Below, piece by piece: positions 34,334 through 41,795 of a stretch of 64,000 nucleotides of DNA. The position numbers and the translations under genes are program-made. Origin of the DNA: Corynebacterium frankenforstense (GTDB lineage: Bacteria > Actinomycetota > Actinomycetes > Mycobacteriales > Mycobacteriaceae). Under the pieces are notes generated by a model. That model did no database searches. It was not told the origin of the DNA and saw only the letters and a program-made list of their open reading frames with translations. The number at the start of each line of letters is the position of its first letter. The stretch's first letter is position 1. Location: the NCBI RefSeq assembly GCF_030211955.1, contig NZ_JASODI010000003.1, positions 62,001-126,000 on the forward strand. The letters are read 5' to 3'.

Positions 34334-35911
34334 ATGGACTGGCTGATCGCCATCCCCCAATTCCTCGTCAACGAGATCCTCTCGGTGCCGGCGTTCCTCA
34401 TCGGCATCATCACCGCCGTCGGCCTGGCGGCCATGCGCCGCTCCGTCGGCCAGGTCATCGGCGGGGCCATCAAGGCCACGCTCGGCTTCCTGCTCATCGG
34501 CGCCGGCGCCACGCTCGTCTCCGCCACCCTCGAGCCGCTCGGCGTGATGATCCAGGGCGCGCTCGGCGCCCAGGGCGTGGTGCCCACCAACGAGGCCATC
34601 GCCGGCATCGCCCAGCAGCAGTACGGCTCCCAGGTCGCCTGGGTGATGATCCTCGGCTTCGCCGTCTCCCTGCTGCTCGCCCGCTTCACCCCGCTCAGCT
34701 ACGTCTTCCTGACCGGCCACCACGTGCTGTTCATGGCGACGATACTCGCGATCATCCTGATCACCGCCGGCTACGACGACTGGCTGGTCATCGCCCTCGG
34801 CGCCGTGCTGCTGGGCGTCCTGATGGTCTCGCTGCCCGCCATCGCCCACCCGTGGACCCGGCGCATCGCCGGCGACGACTCGGTGGCCATCGGCCACTTC
34901 GGCACCGCCGGCTACCTGCTCTCCGGCTCCGTGGGCAAGCTCGTCGGCGGGCGCGGCAGGCACGAGAGCCGCTCCACCGAGGAGCTCGAGCTTCCCGACG
35001 GCCTGCGCTTCCTGCGCGACTCGATGGTCGCCACCGCCCTGTCGATGTCGCTGATGTACATCGTGCTGGCATTCCTGTCCATGGCCCGCCAGGGCACCGA
35101 GGCCGCCTACGCCGCCTTCCCCGACGGGGCGAGCGGCCCGGGCAACTTCATCATGCAGTCCTTCACCGAGGGCCTGCAGTTCGGCGTGGCCGTCGCCGTG
35201 ATCCTCTTCGGCGTGCGCACCATCCTCGGCGAGCTAGTGCCCGCCTTCCAGGGCATCGCCGCCAAGGTCGTGCCCGGTGCGATCCCGGCGCTCGACGCCC
35301 CGATCGTCTTCCCCTACGCGCAGAACGCCGTGCTCATCGGCTTCATCTCCTCCTTCCTCGGCGGCCTGGTCGGCCTCGCGGTGCTCTCCCTGTGGCTCAA
35401 CCCGGCCTTCGGCGCCGCGCTGATCCTGCCCGGCCTCGTGCCGCACTTCTTCACCGGCGGCGCGGCCGGCGTCTACGGCAACGCCACCGGCGGGCGCCGC
35501 GGTGCCGCCGCCGGCGCCTTCGCCAACGGCCTGCTGATCACCTTCCTGCCGGCCTTCCTGCTCGGCGTGCTCGGCGCCTTCGGCTCCGAGAACACCACCT
35601 TCGGCGACGCCGACTTCGGCTGGTTCGGCATCCTGATCGGCTCCGCCGGCAACGTCGGCGGCGTGGCCGGCCTGGTGCTCATCGTGCTGGTCGGCGCGGC
35701 CGTCTTCGGCCTCGGCCTGTTCAGCCAGAAGAAGCTGGTAGAGGGCGACTGGGATCCGACGCCCTGGCGCGAGAAGCCGGGCTCGGCGGCCCCCGCCGCG
35801 GCCTCCTCGGGCGCCGACGCCGACGGTGCGGCTGCCGGTACCTCGGCGAACTACCCCAAGATCGCGCCGCCGGCCGGCGCGCCCACCCCGCCCCCGGCGC
35901 CGGTGGACTGA
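34334..35911 (+). CDS. PTS ascorbate-type IIC permease (UlaA/SgaT)
   Basis: The 525-residue membrane component that moves and phosphorylates the sugar with the IIAB protein encoded just before. Features are the N-terminal MDWLIAIPQFLVNEIL, GFLLIGAGATLVSATLEPL, SYVFLTGHHVLFMATI, SVGKLVGG and FTGGAAGVYGNATGGRRGA, all typical of the UlaA fold. AAGGAG precedes the ATG by 8 bases and the gap to IIAB is 15 bases, so the genes are co-transcribed. The last 50 residues are Ala/Pro-rich. Substrate could be ascorbate or another sugar acid; no UlaG/UlaD-type catabolic genes are present. Confidence 0.9.
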   Translation: MDWLIAIPQFLVNEILSVPAFLIGIITAVGLAAMRRSVGQVIGGAIKATLGFLLIGAGATLVSATLEPLGVMIQGALGAQGVVPTNEAIAGIAQQQYGSQVAWVMILGFAVSLLLARFTPLSYVFLTGHHVLFMATILAIILITAGYDDWLVIALGAVLLGVLMVSLPAIAHPWTRRIAGDDSVAIGHFGTAGYLLSGSVGKLVGGRGRHESRSTEELELPDGLRFLRDSMVATALSMSLMYIVLAFLSMARQGTEAAYAAFPDGASGPGNFIMQSFTEGLQFGVAVAVILFGVRTILGELVPAFQGIAAKVVPGAIPALDAPIVFPYAQNAVLIGFISSFLGGLVGLAVLSLWLNPAFGAALILPGLVPHFFTGGAAGVYGNATGGRRGAAAGAFANGLLITFLPAFLLGVLGAFGSENTTFGDADFGWFGILIGSAGNVGGVAGLVLIVLVGAAVFGLGLFSQKKLVEGDWDPTPWREKPGSAAPAAASSGADADGAAAGTSANYPKIAPPAGAPTPPPAPVD

Positions 35912-35948
35912 CCCGCCGCTGCCGTGAGTTCGGCTGGGCGGGGCCGGT

Positions 35949-35954
35949 TAGGCT
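35949..35954 (+). promoter_or_regulatory. -10 box TAGGCT, leaderless start of the mutarotase
   Basis: TAGGCT lies exactly 7 bases before the ATG at 35962, without a ribosome site. The mutarotase is therefore probably transcribed on its own, not only from the PTS operon. Confidence 0.55.
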
Positions 35955-35961
35955 GGGTCGC

Positions 35962-36733
35962 ATGACCCAGCCCTTCCCCCGCCCCGAGATCCCCGGGGCC
36001 GCCGACGCCCAGGTCGCCGGCCCCGTCACCTTCACCGACCACGGCGCGCACCTGCTGTCCGCCGACTCGGCCACCGGCGAGCTGTTCTTCCTCTCCGCCG
36101 ACGCCGACTACTCCCCCGGCTCCTCGATCCGCGGCGGCGTGCCCGTCATCGCCCCGTGGTTCAACGACCTGATCGCAGGCCGCGAGCCCGCCCACGGCTG
36201 GGCCCGGCGCCGTCAGTGGGACCACGAGCTGCACGAGGACGGCTACGACGCCTGGGTGACCTGGCGCGGCCTGCGCCTCGTGCTCACCGTGCGCGCCGCC
36301 GCCGACTCGCTGAGTGTGGGCCTCGACGTGCTCAACCGCGGTTATCACCACCCAGCCGGTCCAGCTGGCGCTGCACCCCTACTTCGCGGTCTCCGACGTC
36401 ACGCAGGTCCTGGTCGCCCGCGCCGACGGGCGCACCTACGAGTTCGACGGCACGCTGGTCGACTCCCGCGAGCCGCACGCCGCCGTCGGCGGCCCGACCC
36501 GCATCATCGACCGGGCGGGCGGCCGCGAGATCGCCGTCTTCGACCAGGGCGCGGACCACACCGTGGTGTGGAACCCCGGCGAGGCCGACGCCCCCGGCGA
36601 CCTGGACGCCGACGGCTGGCGCCGCTTCGTCTGCGTCGAGCCGGCCCGCCTGGGCACCCGCCTGCGCGGCTTCGCCCTGGCCCCGGGCCAGTCGGCGACC
36701 ATCGGCATGCGCGTGGAGACCCGGGAGCTCTAG
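35962..36733 (+). pseudogene. D-hexose-6-phosphate mutarotase-like gene with a frameshift
   Basis: The YeaD-type mutarotase (aldose 1-epimerase fold) reads normally from MTQPFPRPEIPG through SSIRGGVPVIAPWFND and RLVLTVRAAADSLSVGLDVLN in the first frame, then continues in the next frame with QPVQLALHPYFAVSDV (catalytic His) through GADHTVVWNPGEADA (catalytic-type Glu/Asp region) to the TAG at 36733. The join is at 36341-36345, GGTTATC; removing one T gives a continuous NRGITTQPVQLALHPYF. Without correction, reading runs on in the wrong frame to 37014. It is either a recent pseudogene or a sequence error. Confidence 0.8.
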
Positions 36734-36757
36734 CCGCAGGTCCCGGGCCCGCGCGCC

Positions 36758-37969
36758 CTAGCGCACGTAGTCCGGGAACGCCTCGGGCTCCTCGATGGGC
36801 TGGCCGGCCGGGTTCATGTCGACGCCGAGGTCCTTGGCGAAGACGAGCCGGGTGCCCGTGTAGACCCCGTCGGCGTTCTCGTCGAGGTCGAAGACGCGCG
36901 CCCCGCGCATGGTGTGCATCGCCCAGGTGCCGTCCATCAGCCCGTAGGTGCCGAACCCGGTGCCCGGGCAGTAGCCCAGCTCCACGCCGAAGAAATTGCC
37001 CCGGAACGAGTTGATGTGGTCGTGCCCGCAGTAGATGCCGCGCACGTCCCCGCGCTCCACGACGGCCGAGTAGATGCCGGAGTTGAAGGAGCCGTGGTAG
37101 ACGTCCTCCTTCTTGACGCCCTCGATGCCGTGGCGGCGCTCGGCACGCCCGTGGGCGACCAGCCCGTCCTTGCCCGGCCCGCCGAACCACATGTCGCGGT
37201 GCTCGAAGGTCGGGATGTGGAAGAACATCAGCGAGTCGACCCGATGCCCGCAGGCCCGCTCGGTACGCAGCGACTCCCCGCGGTACCACTCGATCTGCTG
37301 CGGGCGGATGTAGTCGTAGCCCGGCAGGTCCTCCTTGGACTGGCCGGCGACCTCGTCGGGCAGGTAGGAGCCCGAGTCCAGCAGCCACAGCGCGAAGCGC
37401 GGGTCGCCGGCGGCCGAGTCACCGATGACGAGGTGGACGTTCGAGTTGCCGTAGCCGCCGGTCTCGGCCGGCGAGTTGAGGTTGTGCCGGTAGCGGCGCA
37501 CGAAGTCGACCATGTCCGGCTTGCTCACGTTGACCCCGGGCTCCTCGTTGGGGTCCTCGTCATGGTTGCCGAAGGTGATCGCCCACGGCACCGAGCGGTC
37601 CTCCATCGGGCGCACCACGTTGTTGAGCGCCTGGTAGACCTGCTCGTCCGTGGTCGGCCCGGAGGCGATCACGTCGCCGTTGATCAGCGCGAAGTCGGGC
37701 CGCTCACGGTCGAGGACGAGCCCCATGAACTCGATGGTGCGCCGGTCGGTCAGGTGGGAGTCCTGGGTGTCGTTGAACTGCACCACGCGGAACTTGCCGT
37801 CCGGGCGGAAGCGCAGGTCCGCCGCCACCGGCGCGCCCTCAGTCCCCGAGGACCCGGACGAGCCGGTCTCCCGTCCGGACGAGGACTGGGCGTGGGCGGT
37901 GCCCATCCCCAGTCCGGCGGCCAGGATCCCGGCGCCGGTGAGAAACCCCCGGCGATTTAGTGCGGACAC
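36758..37969 (-). CDS. Tat-exported metallophosphoesterase
   Basis: A secreted 403-residue phosphoesterase. The N-terminus SALNRRGFLTGAGILAAG is a twin-arginine signal, with cleavage probable after AHA near residue 28. The calcineurin-type metal motifs are NDTQDSHL, LINGDVIA, FGNHDED and YCGHDHIN. Start GTG 37969 follows AAGGAG; a longer in-frame ATG at 38008 would spoil the Tat signal position. Folded, metal-loaded export across the membrane to release phosphate from external phosphoesters is likely. A perfect 8-bp inverted repeat lies over its upstream region. Substrate unknown. Confidence 0.87.
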   Translation of the reverse strand: MSALNRRGFLTGAGILAAGLGMGTAHAQSSSGRETGSSGSSGTEGAPVAADLRFRPDGKFRVVQFNDTQDSHLTDRRTIEFMGLVLDRERPDFALINGDVIASGPTTDEQVYQALNNVVRPMEDRSVPWAITFGNHDEDPNEEPGVNVSKPDMVDFVRRYRHNLNSPAETGGYGNSNVHLVIGDSAAGDPRFALWLLDSGSYLPDEVAGQSKEDLPGYDYIRPQQIEWYRGESLRTERACGHRVDSLMFFHIPTFEHRDMWFGGPGKDGLVAHGRAERRHGIEGVKKEDVYHGSFNSGIYSAVVERGDVRGIYCGHDHINSFRGNFFGVELGYCPGTGFGTYGLMDGTWAMHTMRGARVFDLDENADGVYTGTRLVFAKDLGVDMNPAGQPIEEPEAFPDYVR

Positions 37970-37970
37970 G

Positions 37971-38008
37971 GTGCATGCTCCTTGTGATTGACGACGTCGC
38001 GCATGCAC
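37971..38008. promoter_or_regulatory. 8-bp inverted repeat at the phosphoesterase start
   Basis: GTGCATGC (37971-37978) and GCATGCAC (38001-38008) are perfect inverted copies 22 bases apart. The downstream copy overlaps the space between the ribosome site and the GTG start; the upstream copy is next to a TACAGT -10-like hexamer (38012-38007). It could be a repressor site or an RNA stem controlling translation. Confidence 0.4.
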
Positions 38009-38051
38009 TGTAGGAAGCCGACGTTGCGGTGGCGTGAACCCCGGGTGAACG

Positions 38052-39467
38052 CTACTTCCGGATCGTGATCTGCCAGCCCGCGTCGCCCTTGGCGCGGAAG
38101 TCGGTGACCTCGTGGCCGTTCTCGGCGGCCCATCGCGGGATCGTCTCCGTGCCCTGGGTGCAGTCGAAGTCGATGACCAGCTCCTCGCCGGCGTCCAGCG
38201 AGTCGAGCGCGTCCTTGGTCTCGATCAGGGGGAACGGGCACACCGCCCCCATCTGGTCGAGAAAGTAGCGGCCCCGCCCGATCGCGCGGGCCTTGGCCTT
38301 CTTCTCGCCGGCCACCGTGACCAGCCCGGTGGCGACCTGGAAGTTGCCGGCGACGGCCGTGCCGTCGCCCGCGCCGGCAACGCGCCGCGGCGCGCCGACG
38401 GTGAGGGACTCGGCGACGCCGTGCGGCGGGGCTTCGTCAAGCACCTCGTCCTCGGCGGAGGTGGGTGCCGCTGCGGGCTTGAGCCACAGCTTGGCGGCCA
38501 CGCCCACGCCGAGCGCGATGAACAGCAGCGCGACCCAGCCCTGGTAGCTGAACAGGGAGGTCTGGACCATGCCGTTGCCCACGGTGCAGCCGCCGGCCAG
38601 CGAGGCGCCCACGCCCATGCCGGCGCCGCCGACCACGGAGCGCACCGCCTGGGTGGCGTCGGGCAGGCGGACGCGGAACTCGCCGGTCGCGCGCGCCGCG
38701 AGGTAGGAGCCGACGAGGATGCCGAGCACCAGCATCACGCCCCAGTCCATGCGCTGCGGGTTTCCGGTGACCGTCCAGTTGGCCAGGTTGGCGCTCGGGG
38801 TGGTGATGCCGAGGCCGTCGTTGCGGCCGGTGGCCGCGGAGAGCGGCCAGGCGATCACGCCGAGCACGCCGACGGCCACCGCGGCGGCGTAGACGTGCAG
38901 CGGACGCCTCCAGCGCGGCCCGCCGAGGCTGGCGACCTTCGGCGCGGCGGCCTCCCGCTGCAGGAAGCGGTTGGCGGCCCAGCCGGTGAACAGGGCGAAC
39001 GGGACGGCGAACCACCACAGCGAGACGCCGAAGGTGCTCGGCAGGTCGGTCCAGCCGGTGTCCCAGGAGCGCAGGAACTCGTTGAGGCCGCTCAGCGCGC
39101 CGGTCTTCATCGCGGCGGCGGACAGGCAGTACATGACCAGCGCGATCCACGAGCCGACCAGGCCCTCGCCCGAGCGGTACCAGGTGCCCGAGGCGCAGCC
39201 GCCGGCGAGCACGATGGCCATCCCGAAGATGAAGCCGCCGATGATCACCGCGGCGGGCTTGAAGGTGGTCGCCTCAGGCGCGATGACGCCGGCGCTGGTC
39301 AGCGCGGCGATGCCGACGGCGTGGACGGCGATGACGATGAACAGCGCGACGAGCGTGCGCCAGGAGCGCTGCAGGAAGAGGTCACGCAGCATGCCGGTGA
39401 CGCAGAAGCGCCCGCGCTGCATGACGATGCCGAGCACGGCGCCGAGCGCCAGGCCGGTGACGATCAT
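38052..39467 (-). CDS. thiosulfate importer YeeE/TsuA fused to TusA-like sulfurtransferase (TsuB)
   Basis: A 471-residue fusion. Residues 1 to about 335 are a YeeE/YedE (TsuA) channel with the three Cys positions used for thiosulfate passage: Cys22 in RGRFCVTG, Cys91 in LAGGCASGTWY and Cys294 in LAGGCTVGNGM. Residues from about 400 are a TusA/SirA-like domain with the active Cys in QMGAVCPFPLIET, the role of the separate TsuB/YeeD in other bacteria. It should import thiosulfate and pass the sulfane sulfur directly to cytoplasmic cysteine or tRNA thiolation pathways. AGAGGAGAACCC precedes the ATG. The McbR-like operator lies about 100 bases upstream. Confidence 0.9.
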   Translation of the reverse strand: MIVTGLALGAVLGIVMQRGRFCVTGMLRDLFLQRSWRTLVALFIVIAVHAVGIAALTSAGVIAPEATTFKPAAVIIGGFIFGMAIVLAGGCASGTWYRSGEGLVGSWIALVMYCLSAAAMKTGALSGLNEFLRSWDTGWTDLPSTFGVSLWWFAVPFALFTGWAANRFLQREAAAPKVASLGGPRWRRPLHVYAAAVAVGVLGVIAWPLSAATGRNDGLGITTPSANLANWTVTGNPQRMDWGVMLVLGILVGSYLAARATGEFRVRLPDATQAVRSVVGGAGMGVGASLAGGCTVGNGMVQTSLFSYQGWVALLFIALGVGVAAKLWLKPAAAPTSAEDEVLDEAPPHGVAESLTVGAPRRVAGAGDGTAVAGNFQVATGLVTVAGEKKAKARAIGRGRYFLDQMGAVCPFPLIETKDALDSLDAGEELVIDFDCTQGTETIPRWAAENGHEVTDFRAKGDAGWQITIRK

Positions 39468-39568
39468 GGGTTCTCCTCTGGGGATCTTGCTCGCGGCTCC
39501 GGGTCGGGGCCGCGTTCAGGGAACGTCCGGGATCCTAGCCCGGTGCGGACGTCTTTGTCTAGTGATTC

Positions 39569-39584
39569 CAGACAATGCAGTCTA
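39569..39584. promoter_or_regulatory. McbR-like operator, divergent thiosulfate importer / FUSC genes
   Basis: CAGAC-AATGCA-GTCTA matches the known corynebacterial McbR site TAGAC-N6-GTCTA at 9 of 10 defined positions. It abuts a TAGACT hexamer on the minus strand (39585-39580), a fair -10 for the importer, and a TATGCT on the plus strand (39583-39588). McbR represses methionine, cysteine and sulfur-uptake genes, fitting the importer. Confidence 0.6.
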
Positions 39585-39656
39585 TGCTCCACATAACATC
39601 CGGGGCGGAAGTCCGCGGACGGCGAGAAGGTTTGCCGGTTCGAACACAACCGAAGA

Positions 39657-41267
39657 ATGAAGGAGGAGACCGTCCGTGGCCGCCGGTCCCGCGCCCCCGT
39701 CTCACCCGAGCCCGAACCCCCGGAGCCGATGCCCGCCCGCCCCGATCCGTGGACGCTGCTGACCTCCTCCTCCACCCCGGGCCCGCGCTGGCCCGGCGCG
39801 CTGCGCGCCGCCCTCGCCCTGCCGGGCGCGGCGGCGTTGCTGCTCGGCTTGGACAACGAGATGCTGCTCATCGCCGCCGGCGGCTTCACCGTCATCTACG
39901 GCGAGGGCCACCCCTACCGCACGCGCTGGCGCGTCATGGCCGTCGCCGGCGGGCTGATCGCGCTGGCCTCGGTCTCCGGCGCGTTCGTCGGCTCCGTGGC
40001 CTTCAGCCACCTCTCCGCCGGTGCGACGCACTGGTGGCTCGCGCTGCCGGCGATCTTCACCGCGCTGATCGCCACGATCGGCGCCTTCGTGCAGAACGCG
40101 CTGCGCCTGCCGCCGCCGGGCTCCTTCTTCATCGTCATGGTCGGCGGCGGCGCGACGATGGTCGCCCGCCTCGGCCTCAACCCCGTCGAGGTCGGCGCGT
40201 GGTCCCTGGTCGGCGCCTGCTCCGCCATGGTCATCGGCATGGCCCCGGCGCTCATCCACCGCCACCGCCCGGAGAGCCAGGCCGTGGAGACCCTCGAGCG
40301 CACCGTCGCCGAGTTCGCGAAGGCCCCGCGCCCGGCGGTGGCCAAGAAGCACCAGGCCGAGTCCGCCCTGCAGACCGCCTGGGTCAGCCTCTCCGACGCC
40401 GGTGTGGTCCGCGGCGGCCACGTCATCGACCCCGCCCGCTCCGAGCTGGCGCGCCGCACCGTCGCCGCGAACCGCCGCCTGGCGGGTCTCGACTCCCGCT
40501 TCGCCGGCACCGAGCAGTCCGAGGAGATGGAGGACTCCCCGGTCTACGTCGACCTCGAGCGCACCGCGATCCCGCACGCGCGCCCGACGGTCGCCTACCG
40601 CATCTACCGCTCGATCCACCCCTACTCGCACGCGACGATGACGGCGACGAAGGTCGCGCTCGCCTCGCTGCTGGCCGGTGCGATCGGCCTGGCCCTGCAG
40701 CTGGACCGCCCGGACTGGGCCGTGGTCAGCGTGCTGCTGACCCTGCAGTGGGGTCGCTCGCGCGTGCCGGGCACGATCCGCGGCGTGCAGCGCCTCGTCG
40801 GCTCCGTGGCGGGCATCGCCTTCTTCGCCCTGCTGCAGGCGACCGGCGTGGCGGGCTGGTCGCTGCTGGCGGTGCTGGCGGTCTGTCAGTTCTTCGCGGA
40901 GATCTTCGTGGTGCGCAACTACGCCTTCTGCGTCATCTTCACCACCCCGCTGGCGCTGCTCATGGACGGCGCGGGCACGGCGGCGCTGGGATCGGTGGTC
41001 GTCTCGCGCACCACGGAGGTCGCCCTCGCGGTGACCTTCGCGCTGCTGATGCTGTGGTTCTGGCTTCCCGACACCGAGCCGCGCCACCACGCCCGCCTGG
41101 TCGGGCGCTGCCACAAGGCGATGGGCTCGCTGCTCGGCGCGCTGCTGACCACCGAGCCTGCCGGGGCGCTGGCCGAGCGCCGCGACCTGCAGTACGAGCT
41201 GCCCTCCGAGCGCCGCGCCGCGCAGACCCTGGTCAACGACACCCCCGAGGCCGTCGAGAAGGAGTAG
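39657..41267 (+). CDS. FUSC-family (aromatic acid exporter type) membrane protein, amber-truncated
   Basis: A 536-residue protein with two blocks of about six spans (residues 40-190 and 320-470) separated by a soluble stretch, the FUSC layout. The second block has ATMTATKVALASLLAGAIG, LLTLQWGRSRVPGTIRGVQR (core TRxxGTxxG-like) and FTTPLALLMDG. The frame stops at TAG 41265-41267 after VEKE but continues in phase to TGA 41394-41396 with RHVAIQQAGYALLDHCTRND, the normal FUSC tail; TGG to TAG would explain it. Loss of 43 C-terminal residues may or may not matter. Likely exports aromatic or other organic acids. Start ATG 39657 is weakly supported; ATG 39729 is an alternative. Confidence 0.8.
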   Translation: MKEETVRGRRSRAPVSPEPEPPEPMPARPDPWTLLTSSSTPGPRWPGALRAALALPGAAALLLGLDNEMLLIAAGGFTVIYGEGHPYRTRWRVMAVAGGLIALASVSGAFVGSVAFSHLSAGATHWWLALPAIFTALIATIGAFVQNALRLPPPGSFFIVMVGGGATMVARLGLNPVEVGAWSLVGACSAMVIGMAPALIHRHRPESQAVETLERTVAEFAKAPRPAVAKKHQAESALQTAWVSLSDAGVVRGGHVIDPARSELARRTVAANRRLAGLDSRFAGTEQSEEMEDSPVYVDLERTAIPHARPTVAYRIYRSIHPYSHATMTATKVALASLLAGAIGLALQLDRPDWAVVSVLLTLQWGRSRVPGTIRGVQRLVGSVAGIAFFALLQATGVAGWSLLAVLAVCQFFAEIFVVRNYAFCVIFTTPLALLMDGAGTAALGSVVVSRTTEVALAVTFALLMLWFWLPDTEPRHHARLVGRCHKAMGSLLGALLTTEPAGALAERRDLQYELPSERRAAQTLVNDTPEAVEKE

Positions 41268-41390
41268 TCGCGCCACGTGGCCATCCAGCAGGCCGGCTAC
41301 GCGCTGCTCGACCACTGCACGCGCAACGACGCCCGCGAGCTCACCCTCGACGAGATCACCGAGCTCTCCCGCCGCGTGCACGCCAGCGGC

Positions 41391-41578
41391 GACTGACCCC
41401 CTTCAATTGACGACGTCCCGCCGGTCGCCGGCGCGCGCATACGTGGGAGGTCTGGCACATGGGGCGTCCGGCGCGTGAGCGGGGCGGCACAGCCGCCCCG
41501 GGACGGGGACCCGACGGACGGGGAGGGACGCAGCCCGGGCGGGGCGCGGGGGCGTCGCCAATTGAGGGGGACTGACCC
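41391..41578. mobile_element. 170-bp MITE-like element with imperfect TIRs and 9-bp direct repeats
   Basis: The 9-mer GACTGACCC is at 41391-41399 (covering the FUSC TGA) and 41570-41578. Inside, the ends are inverted: the left reads CCCCCTTCAATTGACGACG and the right, on the other strand, CCCCCTCAATTGGCGACG (41553-41570), differing by one indel and one base. The interior is very GC-rich with a perfect 8-bp hairpin GGGGCGGC / GCCGCCCC at 41481-41499 and no open frame of note. This is the form of a non-autonomous insertion element with target duplication; no second copy was seen in the window. Confidence 0.5.
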
Positions 41579-41795
41579 GGCGAAGTACTTTGCTGTTTCG
41601 CGGGACCGCGCCCAGGGTTGACGGGTTCCACGGTTGGCACACGCAGCGGTGCAGCAGTTTACTTCCCCCTCCCCTGCCCCTTATTCGTACACGTGAACCC
41701 GTCCTGTCGCGCCCCTCCTATACACTGCTCAGCGTAACCGGAAAGTCCAGCATCACCGCAGTTCAACGCCATTTCTCGGGGAGTGGAGAACGACC
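41579..41795 (+). promoter_or_regulatory. intergenic region with promoter for the HNH gene
   Basis: About 217 bases, lower in G+C than the surroundings. TATACACT at 41719-41726 is a plausible -10 (TATACA or TACACT), about 70 bases before the ATG. GGGGAGTGGAGAACGACC gives the ribosome site. No small gene, RNA or further repeat was recognised. Confidence 0.45.

Noticed and set aside
35947..35954. GTTAGGCT as half of a DtxR iron box
   Set aside because: Only one half-site matches and no inverted half follows; the hexamer is better explained as the mutarotase -10.
36734..37014. Continuation of the mutarotase first frame to 37014
   Set aside because: Sequence after the frameshift in that frame is Arg/Pro-rich and antisense to the phosphoesterase; homology continues in the other frame to 36733.
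39628..39650. CGGTTCGAACACAACCG as a tRNA T-arm
   Set aside because: The stem-loop looks like a T-arm, but no acceptor, D or anticodon arm can be formed around it.
41268..41396. Separate small gene starting at GTG 41277 after the FUSC stop
   Set aside because: It is in phase with the FUSC frame and reads as its C-terminal end, with no ribosome site of its own.
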